Shown here: positions 52,572 to 61,094 of the stretch, piece by piece
How positions within the stretch are numbered: position 1 is the stretch's first letter
Layout: the number at the start of each line of letters is the position of its first letter
Assembly: GCF_001186365.1 (NCBI RefSeq)
Contig: NZ_LDTZ01000025.1
Coordinates: 1-64,000, forward strand
Length of the DNA: 64,000 nt
From: Gordonia jacobaea
GTDB lineage: Bacteria > Actinomycetota > Actinomycetes > Mycobacteriales > Mycobacteriaceae
Direction of reading: 5' to 3'
Position numbers and translations under genes: made by a program
Notes under the pieces: model-generated
What the model was told of the DNA's origin: nothing
Database searches by the model: none
What the model saw: the letters and a program-made list of their open reading frames with translations, nothing else

Positions 52572-52649
52572 GCGCAGAAAGTGACGTCCCTGGGGTCACT
52601 CGCACGTACCGGTACATGCGAGTGACCCCAGGGATGTGGTTTTCTGCGC
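52572..52649. repeat. 78-bp near-perfect dyad between convergent genes
   Basis: The dyad is centred between 52610 and 52611. Outer arms GCGCAGAAA/TTTCTGCGC (52572-52580, 52641-52649), inner 18-bp perfect arms TCCCTGGGGTCACTCGCA/TGCGAGTGACCCCAGGGA (52587-52604, 52617-52634), and a self-complementary centre GTACCGGTAC (52606-52615). The six-base steps between outer and inner arms are mostly pairs or G-U. RNA from either strand would form one very long hairpin. It may be a bidirectional terminator, a REP/MITE-like element or a DNA-binding site. Confidence 0.9.
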
Positions 52650-52683
52650 TGCGATCAGACCGGTTCGAGTCGTGCAGCCCGCC

Positions 52684-53832
52684 TCAGCGAGCCGCCCATG
52701 CACGCGCGATGTCGAGTCGTTGCCAACCGCCGTGCGCTCCGGTCTTGTCGAGCGGATACCCGCCGGGCAACGCCGTGCGCGCCAACAAGTCCCGCAGTTG
52801 CTGCGTCGACCATCCCGGGTGAGCAGCCCGGATCAGGTTCTCTGCACCGGCCGGAACCTGAAGCGGCGCAGCGGGTCCGGTCGGCAGGAACGAGAAGGTC
52901 GAGCGCTGCCGGTAGCTGGTCAGCGCGGCGTCGGTCGACACGTAGGGCTGCTGGCAGCCGACGATGCGGCTGATCGGTGCACCGACTCGCGCGGCGAGTA
53001 CCGACCGCAGTTCGGTGCGCGCCTGCGCCAGCAGCCTTCCGAAACTCGGGTCGGCGATGACCTCGGCGGTGATGTTCTCGGCAAGCATGCGTCCGCCGAT
53101 GACGTCGAGTGGGTAGTGCACCCCGAGCACGACGCGGTGATAGCCGTACTCGGCGCCGCGGGCGAGGACCTGCGGCCCGACCTCGGGCAGCATCGTCGCG
53201 ATCAGAAACGCCTGCGTGTAGCCCCAGGTGGTATGTCCCGACGGGTACGACCCGCTGCCGCGCACCGATTCGTAGAGGTCTGGGCGACCATCGCTGTAGT
53301 GGCGGATGAGAGTGGGCGCGACCTCGAACGGCCGCTTGTAGTCGAAGTACTTCTTCTCCTTCGACGTGCCGACGCGCTCGCCGACCAAGGCCTTCTCGCC
53401 GAGTAGCAACTCACTCGTCTTCGGAAGCTGTCCCGCCTTGAGCGCGTCGAAGAACGCGGGCGAGAGCTTCGAGCCGAGAGCGTTGAAGATCGCGGGTCCC
53501 TCGATCGCGTAGTTGTCGTCGACCGCATACGCCGAAGCCTTGGGACTCGCGGAGTTGTTCACCGCGATGGCCTCGAGAAGATTCTGCTGCTTGATCACCG
53601 GGGACAGCGACGAGAACGCGTCAAGGGTCGCGATGTGATCCGCGGGCTTCGCAGTCGCGAACGGCGCCGACTTCTCGCCCGCGGTGAAGCCACTCGACGC
53701 CGAGACGGCAGTCGGGGCGAAGGCACATGCTGTGGGAGCCGCTGTGGCGGTCGTGGGTACCAGCAGGCCGACGGCAGCAATGACGGGAACGACTGCGGCC
53801 GTGAGTAATCTGCGACTTCCGAACCGACGCAT
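52684..53832 (-). CDS. Secreted PAP2-superfamily acid phosphatase
   Basis: A 382-residue exported phosphatase of the class A/vanadium-haloperoxidase fold. A Sec signal (residues 1-32, ending ATAA) is followed by the three phosphatase motifs: KKYFDYKRPFE, GSYPSGHTTWG and HRVVLGVHYPLDVIGG with the catalytic His. GGAGG precedes ATG 53832; a frame to 53892 is less likely. The C-terminal ~90 residues form an extra helical region. Likely substrates are phosphomonoesters or lipid phosphates outside the cell. Confidence 0.92.
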   Translation of the reverse strand: MRRFGSRRLLTAAVVPVIAAVGLLVPTTATAAPTACAFAPTAVSASSGFTAGEKSAPFATAKPADHIATLDAFSSLSPVIKQQNLLEAIAVNNSASPKASAYAVDDNYAIEGPAIFNALGSKLSPAFFDALKAGQLPKTSELLLGEKALVGERVGTSKEKKYFDYKRPFEVAPTLIRHYSDGRPDLYESVRGSGSYPSGHTTWGYTQAFLIATMLPEVGPQVLARGAEYGYHRVVLGVHYPLDVIGGRMLAENITAEVIADPSFGRLLAQARTELRSVLAARVGAPISRIVGCQQPYVSTDAALTSYRQRSTFSFLPTGPAAPLQVPAGAENLIRAAHPGWSTQQLRDLLARTALPGGYPLDKTGAHGGWQRLDIARAWAAR

Positions 53833-54016
53833 AGGTGTTTCCTCCCCGAGGCAGTTTCGCCCCATGGACGTCGGGGCCGGTCGCGAACTCACTCAGATGA
53901 CCAGCTCATGTCAACGCCACGGCGACGATGCGGTGAACGTCTGGTGTCCAGACCGGTCCCATCAGATCGGGGTCGGACAATCCGGTCGGGCTGGGAAGCG
54001 CTGTGGGGGTGCTTGC

Positions 54017-55543
54017 TCAGCGAACCTCGTAGAGGATGCCCCGACCGATTGCCTCGCGCACCACGGGCAGTGCTGCTTGTGCGAGCGCGTCGGCGTCGAC
54101 GTCGTGGAAGTCGGCGAGAAGTTCGATCAGAGCGCCGAGTGGCACCTGGCCTCGGCAACCCGCCAGCAGTGCCCGTGAGACGTCCTCGACGCCGAGCACG
54201 GCGCCGGGCCCGCCGGGACGGCGTACGGATGCACCGATCTCCTGCCACCCCTCGTCGCTCGGAAGTGACTGCGCGTCGAGAAATACGGGAGCAGTCTTCA
54301 GCCGAGCGGCCAGCAGGGCGTCGTCGGAGGTTGCCCGCAGATAGTCACGACGGTCCAAGAACGCCTTCGCTTCAGGGCCGGTCACTTCCTCACCAGCGCC
54401 GGTGATCTCCTCGATCACGACGTCGGGCGGGCCGTCGGGTCCGCCGCGACGATCCCGAAGTGTGATGACTCCCATGCCGATTCCCGCAATGCGCCCGCGC
54501 TCGAACCAGTCGAGCCAGGCTGATCCCCGCGCGGCGATCTGCTCGGGTTCTTCGCCTGCGTCGGACAACCACAGCGAGATGTAGTCGACGGGATCGGCCA
54601 GTTCGCGCTGCACGACCCACCCGTCGAGGCCCGTCTCCGCGATCCACGAACCCACTCGATCGCGCCAGTCGGCGTCCTCGTAGACGATCCAGTTGGCGAG
54701 CAGCTGCGCCGTGCCTCCGGGATTCAGGTGCGCGGGCAACTCGCGGATCAGGCGCGCACACAGAGCGTCGCCCTCCATCCCGGAGTCGCGATACTCGTAG
54801 TCCTGCGACCCTGCTCCGACGACGAACGGCGGATTGGAGACGATCAGGTCGAAGCGCTCGTCGCCGACGGGCTCGAACAAGCTGCCCTCGCGCAGATCCC
54901 AGGACATTCCGTTGAGGCGCGCGGTCGCGGCTGCCAGAGCAAGCGCTCGGGGGTTGGTGTCGGTCGCAACGATCCGGTCGACGTGCGTTCCGAGGTGCAG
55001 CGCCTGAATTCCGCACCCGGTACCGAGGTCCAATGCCGACTCGACCGGATCACGAATGATCGCCCGTGCCAACGAGATCGACGCCCCTCCGATACCAAGT
55101 ACGTGATCGTGCCCGACAGGACCCGAGCGCATCGCGGCGTCTTGGTCGGAGACGACGAGGTAATCGCGGACGTCGTCGGCGTGCGGTCGGATGTCGAGGA
55201 CAGCCCGCACCCGCTCGTCATCGACGAACTCGACGACGCCGTTCGCTGCGAGCGCATCCAGCGGCGTCGACGCAAACGCCTGCTCAGCGGCCTCACGCGG
55301 CTCGTCAGAGCCGAGGAGGAAGAGTCGGATCAGCGTCGCGAGAGGTCGGTGTTCGGTGGGCGCTGACGAGGTAGCTCGCAGCGCAGGCCACCACACTCCC
55401 CCGCCGAGAGCTGCGTTGGCCTCGTCACCGAGAAGCGCGGCAACTCCGTCGGAGTTGTACTGCGCCGCACGCAGATCCGCTCCGATCGAGTCGACGACCG
55501 ACGCGTCGTGGAGAGGAAGGCGCCCAGGCGTGGGGTCAGACAT
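54017..55543 (-). CDS. Class I SAM-dependent methyltransferase (MTS/HemK-like)
   Basis: A 508-residue protein. Residues 1-150 form an N-terminal domain found in actinobacterial homologues. The methyltransferase core follows: SAM site ALDLGTGCGIQALHLG (about 171-186), acidic IVATDTNPRAL and catalytic DLIVSNPPFV (about 233), the NPPF motif of N6-adenine or N5-glutamine methyltransferases. The last ~170 residues are a further helical domain. The target could be rRNA or a release-factor-like protein. ATG 55543 is the first in a clean frame. Confidence 0.85.
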   Translation of the reverse strand: MSDPTPGRLPLHDASVVDSIGADLRAAQYNSDGVAALLGDEANAALGGGVWWPALRATSSAPTEHRPLATLIRLFLLGSDEPREAAEQAFASTPLDALAANGVVEFVDDERVRAVLDIRPHADDVRDYLVVSDQDAAMRSGPVGHDHVLGIGGASISLARAIIRDPVESALDLGTGCGIQALHLGTHVDRIVATDTNPRALALAAATARLNGMSWDLREGSLFEPVGDERFDLIVSNPPFVVGAGSQDYEYRDSGMEGDALCARLIRELPAHLNPGGTAQLLANWIVYEDADWRDRVGSWIAETGLDGWVVQRELADPVDYISLWLSDAGEEPEQIAARGSAWLDWFERGRIAGIGMGVITLRDRRGGPDGPPDVVIEEITGAGEEVTGPEAKAFLDRRDYLRATSDDALLAARLKTAPVFLDAQSLPSDEGWQEIGASVRRPGGPGAVLGVEDVSRALLAGCRGQVPLGALIELLADFHDVDADALAQAALPVVREAIGRGILYEVR

Positions 55544-55712
55544 GCGTCACCGACCTTTCAATGCTTCGTGGGGCAATGTCCAGCAGACCACACGACCCGC
55601 ACCGTGGCAGACGACACTCACATCAATTCGCCGAGAAGTCTGTACGCAGTCCGTAAAGTGCCCTAGCCTTCCGAGTGTCAGCCGAGACCTGATAGTGACC
55701 TTAGAGATTCAT

Positions 55713-55731
55713 TAAGGTTATGCTAACCTCA
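55713..55731 (+). promoter_or_regulatory. DtxR/IdeR-type iron box over a promoter
   Basis: TAAGGTTATGCTAACCTCA matches the 19-bp iron-box consensus TWAGGTWAGSCTWACCTWA at 17 of 19 positions. TATGCT (55719-55724) inside it fits a -10, with GTGACC (55695-55700) 18 bp upstream as a possible -35. Bound regulator would block the promoter, so the downstream gene should be on under iron limitation. Confidence 0.75.
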
Positions 55732-55820
55732 CGAACTGAGCCGATGTGCTGGTGCCATCGGCGGGATGAGTGAGCAGGCGGCGGACACCATTTCGGTGAC
55801 ACATGAGAAGAGAGTGCTTC

Positions 55821-57590
55821 ATGGTGCGTGGCGGGGGTCGGGACCACCCAGCGGCAGTAGGACGATCGAGAACCGGGACGAAATGGCTCGTCCGCGTCAC
55901 CGCAGTCACGACGTTGTGTTCGGTGTTTGCCGCCGGCGCTACCGGTAATGGCACAGCCGCCGTGGTGGCCACGCAGGCCGCGCATCAGCAGCAGGCCGCA
56001 ACGCAAGCGGCACAGATCAAGACGAAGCCGACAACGCGTCCCGCCGAGACCTACGACGAGCGACTCGACCGGATCGGCAAGTCGAAGCGATCACTGCTGG
56101 CAACGCCCAAGGAGAACCTGGGCAAGGAAACCAGTTGTGTCAGTGCTGAATTCACCTCCCTTGCAGTGGTCTACGACTCGCTCTTCGAGTCGATCCTCCC
56201 GTCACTTCCGCCTCAGCTGAAGCAGAACGCCTACGCCGCACGTGCACAGGCACATCGCGACATGGACCAGATGAACGTCTCGACGCTGGCGATCTCCGAC
56301 AACCCGCTGGCCCTCGGCGCCGATTCCGACGACCCGGCCACCAAGTACCGCACCCCGATCTCCCAGTGGATCGTGGTGCAGCTCTTGAAGGTTCGCGACG
56401 GCAAGCAGAACGATGCGATCCCGGTCAGCCGCATCACGTTGATGCAGGCCGTGGAGACGGCATGGCTGTATTTGTTCACGACCGTCGTGGCACCTGCGCG
56501 GGTGCTGTCGCAGATCGCGCCGATCCAGGGCAGTCCGTTTGAGGGAACCCAGCTGTCGGCACTCTCGGACTTCATCACCTGGAGGAGCATCCTGCAGATC
56601 GGCGTCTCCGCCAGCGCGCTCGGTGCCCAGTACACCTACCAGGCGATCGCCAGCTCGATGATCAACCAATGCGTCGCGCGGGTCACCAAGGAGCAGAAGG
56701 ACGACGCCGGTCGGCCCAGCGAGACCGTGCGCTACAACATCCCGATCCCGGCCATCGTGCAGGACATCGCCGATCAACTCGCACTCGCCGACAACAAGAC
56801 CTGCGCTCCGGTCGGTTCACTTCCGCTGTCGCGCATCGTGACTCGCACCTCCGACTACGCGCAGACGATGGTCACCACCGAGGCGCAGAAGCGCAACATT
56901 CGTAACGAGACCAAGCGCATTCTTACGACGATGCGCTCGACCCCGATTCCGCACAACCTGATCCCCGCCGATCCCGCGGACTTCAACACGGCGGAATCGA
57001 TCGCGTCCTACATCGGCACGATCATTCCTTACGTCGGCGGCGCACCCCTCGACATCGCGTTGGGCCTCGGACACAACATCGGCCAAGGCGACAACCTCGC
57101 GGCGACGGTACCGCTCGCAGACCTCACCGTGACCAAGGGAATGACCGCCGCGTATTACTCGCTCTACCTGTCGCTGTACTTGTTCAGCACGGCAGGCGGA
57201 CTGGTGGAATCTGCGGGCCTTGGGGCTGCAGGTATCACGGGTCTTCCGATCACCCCGGTCCGCCTGCTCAACGCGGCCGGTTCGGCAGCCATCACGTACG
57301 GACTCGTCAACTACCACAACGTGATCCGGTCGATGTGCTTGCGCGAGGACGACACCACGGGAGCCGGTCTCGGAGCCGAGCAGAACAAGAAGTTGCGCGA
57401 CGCCAAGGACGGCGTGCGCACCGAGAAGGCGGCCGACGAGAAGGCGCTCGCGCCCGCCGCACCGACCACGTCAGCGCGCGTGCCCGCCGGTGAGGATCGA
57501 CGCCGCACCGCGACACCGTCGACCACATCGAAGAAGCCCGCCATCACACCGGTGCCCGGCCTGCCCTTCACGATTCCGGCTGCTGGCTGA
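55821..57590 (+). CDS. Large exported protein of unknown function, iron-box controlled
   Basis: A 589-residue protein. A basic start and hydrophobic stretch (about residues 25-50; VRVTAVTTLCSVFAAGATG) indicate export, followed by a Gln/Ala/Thr/Lys spacer. The mature region (about 75-525) is helical with four Cys (in TSCVSAE, NQCVARV, KTCAPV, SMCLRE), perhaps two disulfides. A hydrophobic, Gly-rich stretch AAYYSLYLSLYLFSTAGG...GLGAAGITGLP lies near residues 445-480. The tail is Ala/Pro/Thr-rich. GAGAG upstream favours ATG 55821; ATG 55803 is in frame. No family recognised. The iron box 90 bp upstream suggests a role in iron starvation. Confidence 0.75.
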   Translation: MVRGGGRDHPAAVGRSRTGTKWLVRVTAVTTLCSVFAAGATGNGTAAVVATQAAHQQQAATQAAQIKTKPTTRPAETYDERLDRIGKSKRSLLATPKENLGKETSCVSAEFTSLAVVYDSLFESILPSLPPQLKQNAYAARAQAHRDMDQMNVSTLAISDNPLALGADSDDPATKYRTPISQWIVVQLLKVRDGKQNDAIPVSRITLMQAVETAWLYLFTTVVAPARVLSQIAPIQGSPFEGTQLSALSDFITWRSILQIGVSASALGAQYTYQAIASSMINQCVARVTKEQKDDAGRPSETVRYNIPIPAIVQDIADQLALADNKTCAPVGSLPLSRIVTRTSDYAQTMVTTEAQKRNIRNETKRILTTMRSTPIPHNLIPADPADFNTAESIASYIGTIIPYVGGAPLDIALGLGHNIGQGDNLAATVPLADLTVTKGMTAAYYSLYLSLYLFSTAGGLVESAGLGAAGITGLPITPVRLLNAAGSAAITYGLVNYHNVIRSMCLREDDTTGAGLGAEQNKKLRDAKDGVRTEKAADEKALAPAAPTTSARVPAGEDRRRTATPSTTSKKPAITPVPGLPFTIPAAG

Positions 57591-57609
57591 TAGCCGAACG
57601 CAATTCGCG

Positions 57610-57652
57610 GCGGTTGCTGTCGGTCTCGGGTTTGGTGACTCACAGCAACCGC
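57610..57652. promoter_or_regulatory. 11-bp perfect inverted repeat upstream of the GH92 promoter
   Basis: GCGGTTGCTGT (57610-57620) and ACAGCAACCGC (57642-57652) are perfect inverted arms with a 21-nt spacer. They lie 20 bp after the preceding stop and 15 bp before the GH92 -10. It may terminate the iron-box gene or act as an operator for GH92; there is no T run. Confidence 0.55.
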
Positions 57653-57667
57653 AGGTGGTAGTGCACG

Positions 57668-57673
57668 TAGGGT
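57668..57673 (+). promoter_or_regulatory. -10 element (TAGGGT) for leaderless GH92 gene
   Basis: TAGGGT ends 7 nt before GTG 57681, with no Shine-Dalgarno in between. Confidence 0.5.
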
Positions 57674-57680
57674 AACGCTT

Positions 57681-60600
57681 GTGCGGTTCGGTGCGCGCAG
57701 GCAGAATCCGACCACCTCGCTACGGCGCGGCCCTGGTCCGTCGCATCCTGTCAACGCACGGCCGCTGGTCGGTCTGACGTCGCTGCAACCGTGGGTCTAC
57801 GACCTCACTGTGCGCCCCGAGTCCGAGGGGGTTGCCGGGCTCGACGGCTGCGATCTCGTCGGGCGCGTCGTCGGAGAAGACGACGAGCTGACCTACGCCA
57901 TCCATGCCTTCTTCGACCCTGACGAGCACGACGTGCGGGACTCGTACGCCGCAACGGCCGTATCCCTCGATCTCCACTTCGACGACGGGCACTCGCTTTC
58001 CGAGCGAGCGGTGTCCGACCAGCACGGCGTCGAACTCCATCCGCGCAGTCAGTACCTTTCTCGGACTATCGCGGTGGATCAATGGACTCTGAAACGAGTG
58101 CGACTCACCGGATGCGCGGGGCTGAGGATCGTCGGGGTGGCGCTCCGGTTGGCTCCACCCCCGCGAATCACAAAGAGTCACAAGCAACGTCGGCTCAGGG
58201 GATTTGTCGACGAGGTGTGCCTGCGTCCGCGCAGTGTCCCTCCCCCGGAGCGTATTCATCGCGTACGCACCACACGCGGAACGCACTCCAGCGACCGCTT
58301 CTCACGCGGCAACTGCGCACCGCTCGTCGCTCCCCCGCACGGGGCGGTGTTCGGTCTGCCGATGACCGACGCGGGCAATCGAGGGTGGCCGTACTCGTAC
58401 CACGAGGCCAACGACGCCGAGAATCGTTCGCACCTCAACGCTTTCGCGACCTCGCACATCCCGAGTCCCTGGATGGGTGATCGTGGTGTGCTCCAGTTCT
58501 TTCCCAGTGCACTTTCCCAGCCCTCGCTCGATCGCGGCGACCGTGCGCTCGAGTTCTCGCACCACGACGAGTCTGATCGTCCGGATCGCTACGCCGTGCC
58601 ACTCGGCGGCGGCTCTGCCGCCGGTGGTGTCGACGCCGAAATCACCGCGGGCACCTGGTCGGTGTGGCTGCGGGTTGGCTTTCCCTCCGACGTCGGGTCA
58701 CTGATCTTCGATCAGCTCGACGGGCGCGGATCGCTGGTGTTGTCCGACGCCTCACAGGGTGTGATCACCGGATTCGTCGATGGCCCAGGCGGTTTGGTCG
58801 ATGTGCCACGCATGTACTTCGCCGCACGCGTCGATGTTCCCGTCACGGCAACACGCCACGCACCCGGTCGCCACGAACGCAGCGCGGTGCTCGGAGCGGT
58901 CACGCTCGACGTCGCGCAGCGTCGAAGCGCGGTGCTCGCCATCGGGACGTCGTTCATCGGTGTCGATCAGGCAGCCCGCAACCTCGACTACGACATCTGT
59001 CTTGCGGGAGGCGGTTTCGATGCGATCTGGTCACGAAGCCGAGCGGCCTGGGACGCTGTCCTCGGTCGGCTCGACATCCGTGGCGCGAGCGATGACCAAC
59101 TCGTCACCGCGTACTCCAGTCTCCATCGAGTTCACCTCTACCCCACCATCGCCCATGAGAACGTCGGGACCCCCGAGCGTCCGCGGTGGGCATACGCAGA
59201 CCCGTTCGTTCCGCCCGTCGACGACGCACCGACGCGGACGGCGCGTCCCGTTGTCGACGGCAAGCTCAGCGTGACCGACGGCTTCTGGGACTCCTATCGT
59301 GCGAGCTGGCCCCTACGTACCCTCGTGTGGCCAACGGAGACAGGCGAATTGGTTGACGGCTTCGTCGAACATTACCGGCGGAGTGGTTGGACGAGCAGAT
59401 GGTCGGCGCCGGGGCCCGCCGACATCATGACCGGCACGAGCAGCGACGCGGTATTCGCCGACGCCGCGCTCGCCGACCTGCCGGGACTCGATCTCGAGAA
59501 TGCCTACGACGCCTGCCTACGCAACGCGACCACCCCGTCGTCGAATCCCCGCGTGGGCCGAAAGGGTATGTCGCGGTCTCTGTTCCAGGGATTCACCGAC
59601 ACCGACACGGCCGAGGGAATGAGCTGGACGGTCGACGCCGCGATCAACGACGCAGCCCTAGCAACCTTCTCACGCTTACTCGCACAACGCTTCCCAGCTC
59701 ATCCTCGGAGTGAGGAGTTCCGCACCAACGCGCTGTGGTTTGACGCACGAGCCGCGTCGTACGCCGCCGTCTTCGACGCCGAGAGCGGCTTCTTCCGCGG
59801 GCGAGATCGCAAAGGGGACTTGCGCCCGCTCCGCGACTTCGACCCGCGTAGATGGGGCATCGACTACACCGAAACCAACGCCTGGGGAACAGCATTCACC
59901 GCACCCCACGACGGCGAGGGACTTGCGACGCTACACGGAGGACGAACCGCACTCGAGAAGAAGCTCGGCGAGTTCTGCGCGACTCCCGAGACCGGCAGCG
60001 CCGACATGCGCGGGTCGTATCCCGTTGTGATCCACGAGATGCGAGAGGCGCGCGACACCCGCATGGGCATGCTCGCCCTCTCCAACCAACCCGCACACCA
60101 CATTCCGTTCATGTACGCCCACGCGTCCACGCCGGGTAGCGTCGCCCACGCGAAGACGCAGTCGTTGGTTCGCGATGCCACACAGCGACTGTTTCTCGGA
60201 TCAGAGATCGGGCAGGGATATCCGGGCGACGAGGACAACGGCGAGATGTCGGCGTGGTACCTCTGGGCGGTCACGGGGCTCTATCCGCTGTCGATCGGCT
60301 CGGGCGAATACGTGATCACCGCGCCGACGTTCCCCTGGATCAGGTGGACGTTGGACAACGGCGCCACACTCACCGTCGACGCTCCCGCGGCGTCGCCGAC
60401 GAATCGCTACATCGAGTCCGTGACCATCGACGGGCAGCCGTGGAGTCACATCACCGTGTCTCGGGAACGACTGATGCGGGGTGCACGCATCACCATCGCG
60501 CTCGGCCCGGCGCCCACGACGTGGGCCGCGGGCACGGTGCCGGCATCGACTACTCCGCAGGGCGCAGTACCCCAACCACCCCGCGACCTGACGAGTCCGC

Positions 60601-61094
60601 GGGCAGCTCCGACGTGCGCCCGCGGCCCAACAGACGCAACCGCCGTCTTCGACGACGATTCGTCGACAGCGCCACTACTCCTGCCATCTGGCCACGCGGT
60701 CGGCTGGGCATTCGACGCCCCGACCCTCGTCGACCACTACACCGTCACCCCGCACTCGGCGGGCGAGCTGGGGTGGCTGATCGAGGTTCTCGACGACGCC
60801 GGCACGTGGATCTCCGTCGACGAACGGAGAGCTTCGTTCCGGTGGGATCGACAGACCCGCATCTTCGCGCTGCCGACGGCGAGCACAACGTCGGAGATCC
60901 GACTGCGGACACTCGACGACGCCGAGCTGGCTCAGTTGGAGTTCTTGCGACTGAACAGCACCGTGCACCCACCGGAAGAAAGCCAGCACTGCCCGCGACG
61001 TCTCGCGACGCCGCGGGCAAGCGATAGTGGCGAGTCAGTGTCCGGCGACCACGTCGGCCTCGTCGACGGTCACCGGCGTTCGGGCTTTGGGTAG
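57681..61094 (+). CDS. GH92-family glycosidase (alpha-mannosidase-like)
   Basis: A 1137-residue protein. GH92 enzymes are calcium-dependent exo-alpha-mannosidases. The catalytic-domain signatures are VTDGFWDSYRASWPLRTLVWP (about residues 532-552), GPADIMTGTSSDAVFADA, EGMSWTVDAAINDAALA and GYPGDEDNGEMSAWYLWAVTGLYP (catalytic acids, about 850-873). The N-terminal ~230 residues form a beta-rich domain and the C-terminus a further beta domain. No signal peptide is visible, unusual for a family that is mostly exported. The start is a leaderless GTG. Its last 60 bp overlap the convergent permease gene, and its end contains that operon's terminator hairpin. Confidence 0.85.
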   Translation: MRFGARRQNPTTSLRRGPGPSHPVNARPLVGLTSLQPWVYDLTVRPESEGVAGLDGCDLVGRVVGEDDELTYAIHAFFDPDEHDVRDSYAATAVSLDLHFDDGHSLSERAVSDQHGVELHPRSQYLSRTIAVDQWTLKRVRLTGCAGLRIVGVALRLAPPPRITKSHKQRRLRGFVDEVCLRPRSVPPPERIHRVRTTRGTHSSDRFSRGNCAPLVAPPHGAVFGLPMTDAGNRGWPYSYHEANDAENRSHLNAFATSHIPSPWMGDRGVLQFFPSALSQPSLDRGDRALEFSHHDESDRPDRYAVPLGGGSAAGGVDAEITAGTWSVWLRVGFPSDVGSLIFDQLDGRGSLVLSDASQGVITGFVDGPGGLVDVPRMYFAARVDVPVTATRHAPGRHERSAVLGAVTLDVAQRRSAVLAIGTSFIGVDQAARNLDYDICLAGGGFDAIWSRSRAAWDAVLGRLDIRGASDDQLVTAYSSLHRVHLYPTIAHENVGTPERPRWAYADPFVPPVDDAPTRTARPVVDGKLSVTDGFWDSYRASWPLRTLVWPTETGELVDGFVEHYRRSGWTSRWSAPGPADIMTGTSSDAVFADAALADLPGLDLENAYDACLRNATTPSSNPRVGRKGMSRSLFQGFTDTDTAEGMSWTVDAAINDAALATFSRLLAQRFPAHPRSEEFRTNALWFDARAASYAAVFDAESGFFRGRDRKGDLRPLRDFDPRRWGIDYTETNAWGTAFTAPHDGEGLATLHGGRTALEKKLGEFCATPETGSADMRGSYPVVIHEMREARDTRMGMLALSNQPAHHIPFMYAHASTPGSVAHAKTQSLVRDATQRLFLGSEIGQGYPGDEDNGEMSAWYLWAVTGLYPLSIGSGEYVITAPTFPWIRWTLDNGATLTVDAPAASPTNRYIESVTIDGQPWSHITVSRERLMRGARITIALGPAPTTWAAGTVPASTTPQGAVPQPPRDLTSPRAAPTCARGPTDATAVFDDDSSTAPLLLPSGHAVGWAFDAPTLVDHYTVTPHSAGELGWLIEVLDDAGTWISVDERRASFRWDRQTRIFALPTASTTSEIRLRTLDDAELAQLEFLRLNSTVHPPEESQHCPRRLATPRASDSGESVSGDHVGLVDGHRRSGFG
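60990..61019 (-). terminator. Terminator of the biuret operon inside the GH92 gene
   Basis: TGCCCGCG (60990-60997) and CGCGGGCA (61012-61019), with inner GTC/GAC pairing, form a hairpin 16 nt past the permease stop on the minus strand. A T-rich CTTTCTTCC follows. The site lies within the 3' end of the opposing GH92 coding sequence. Confidence 0.6.
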
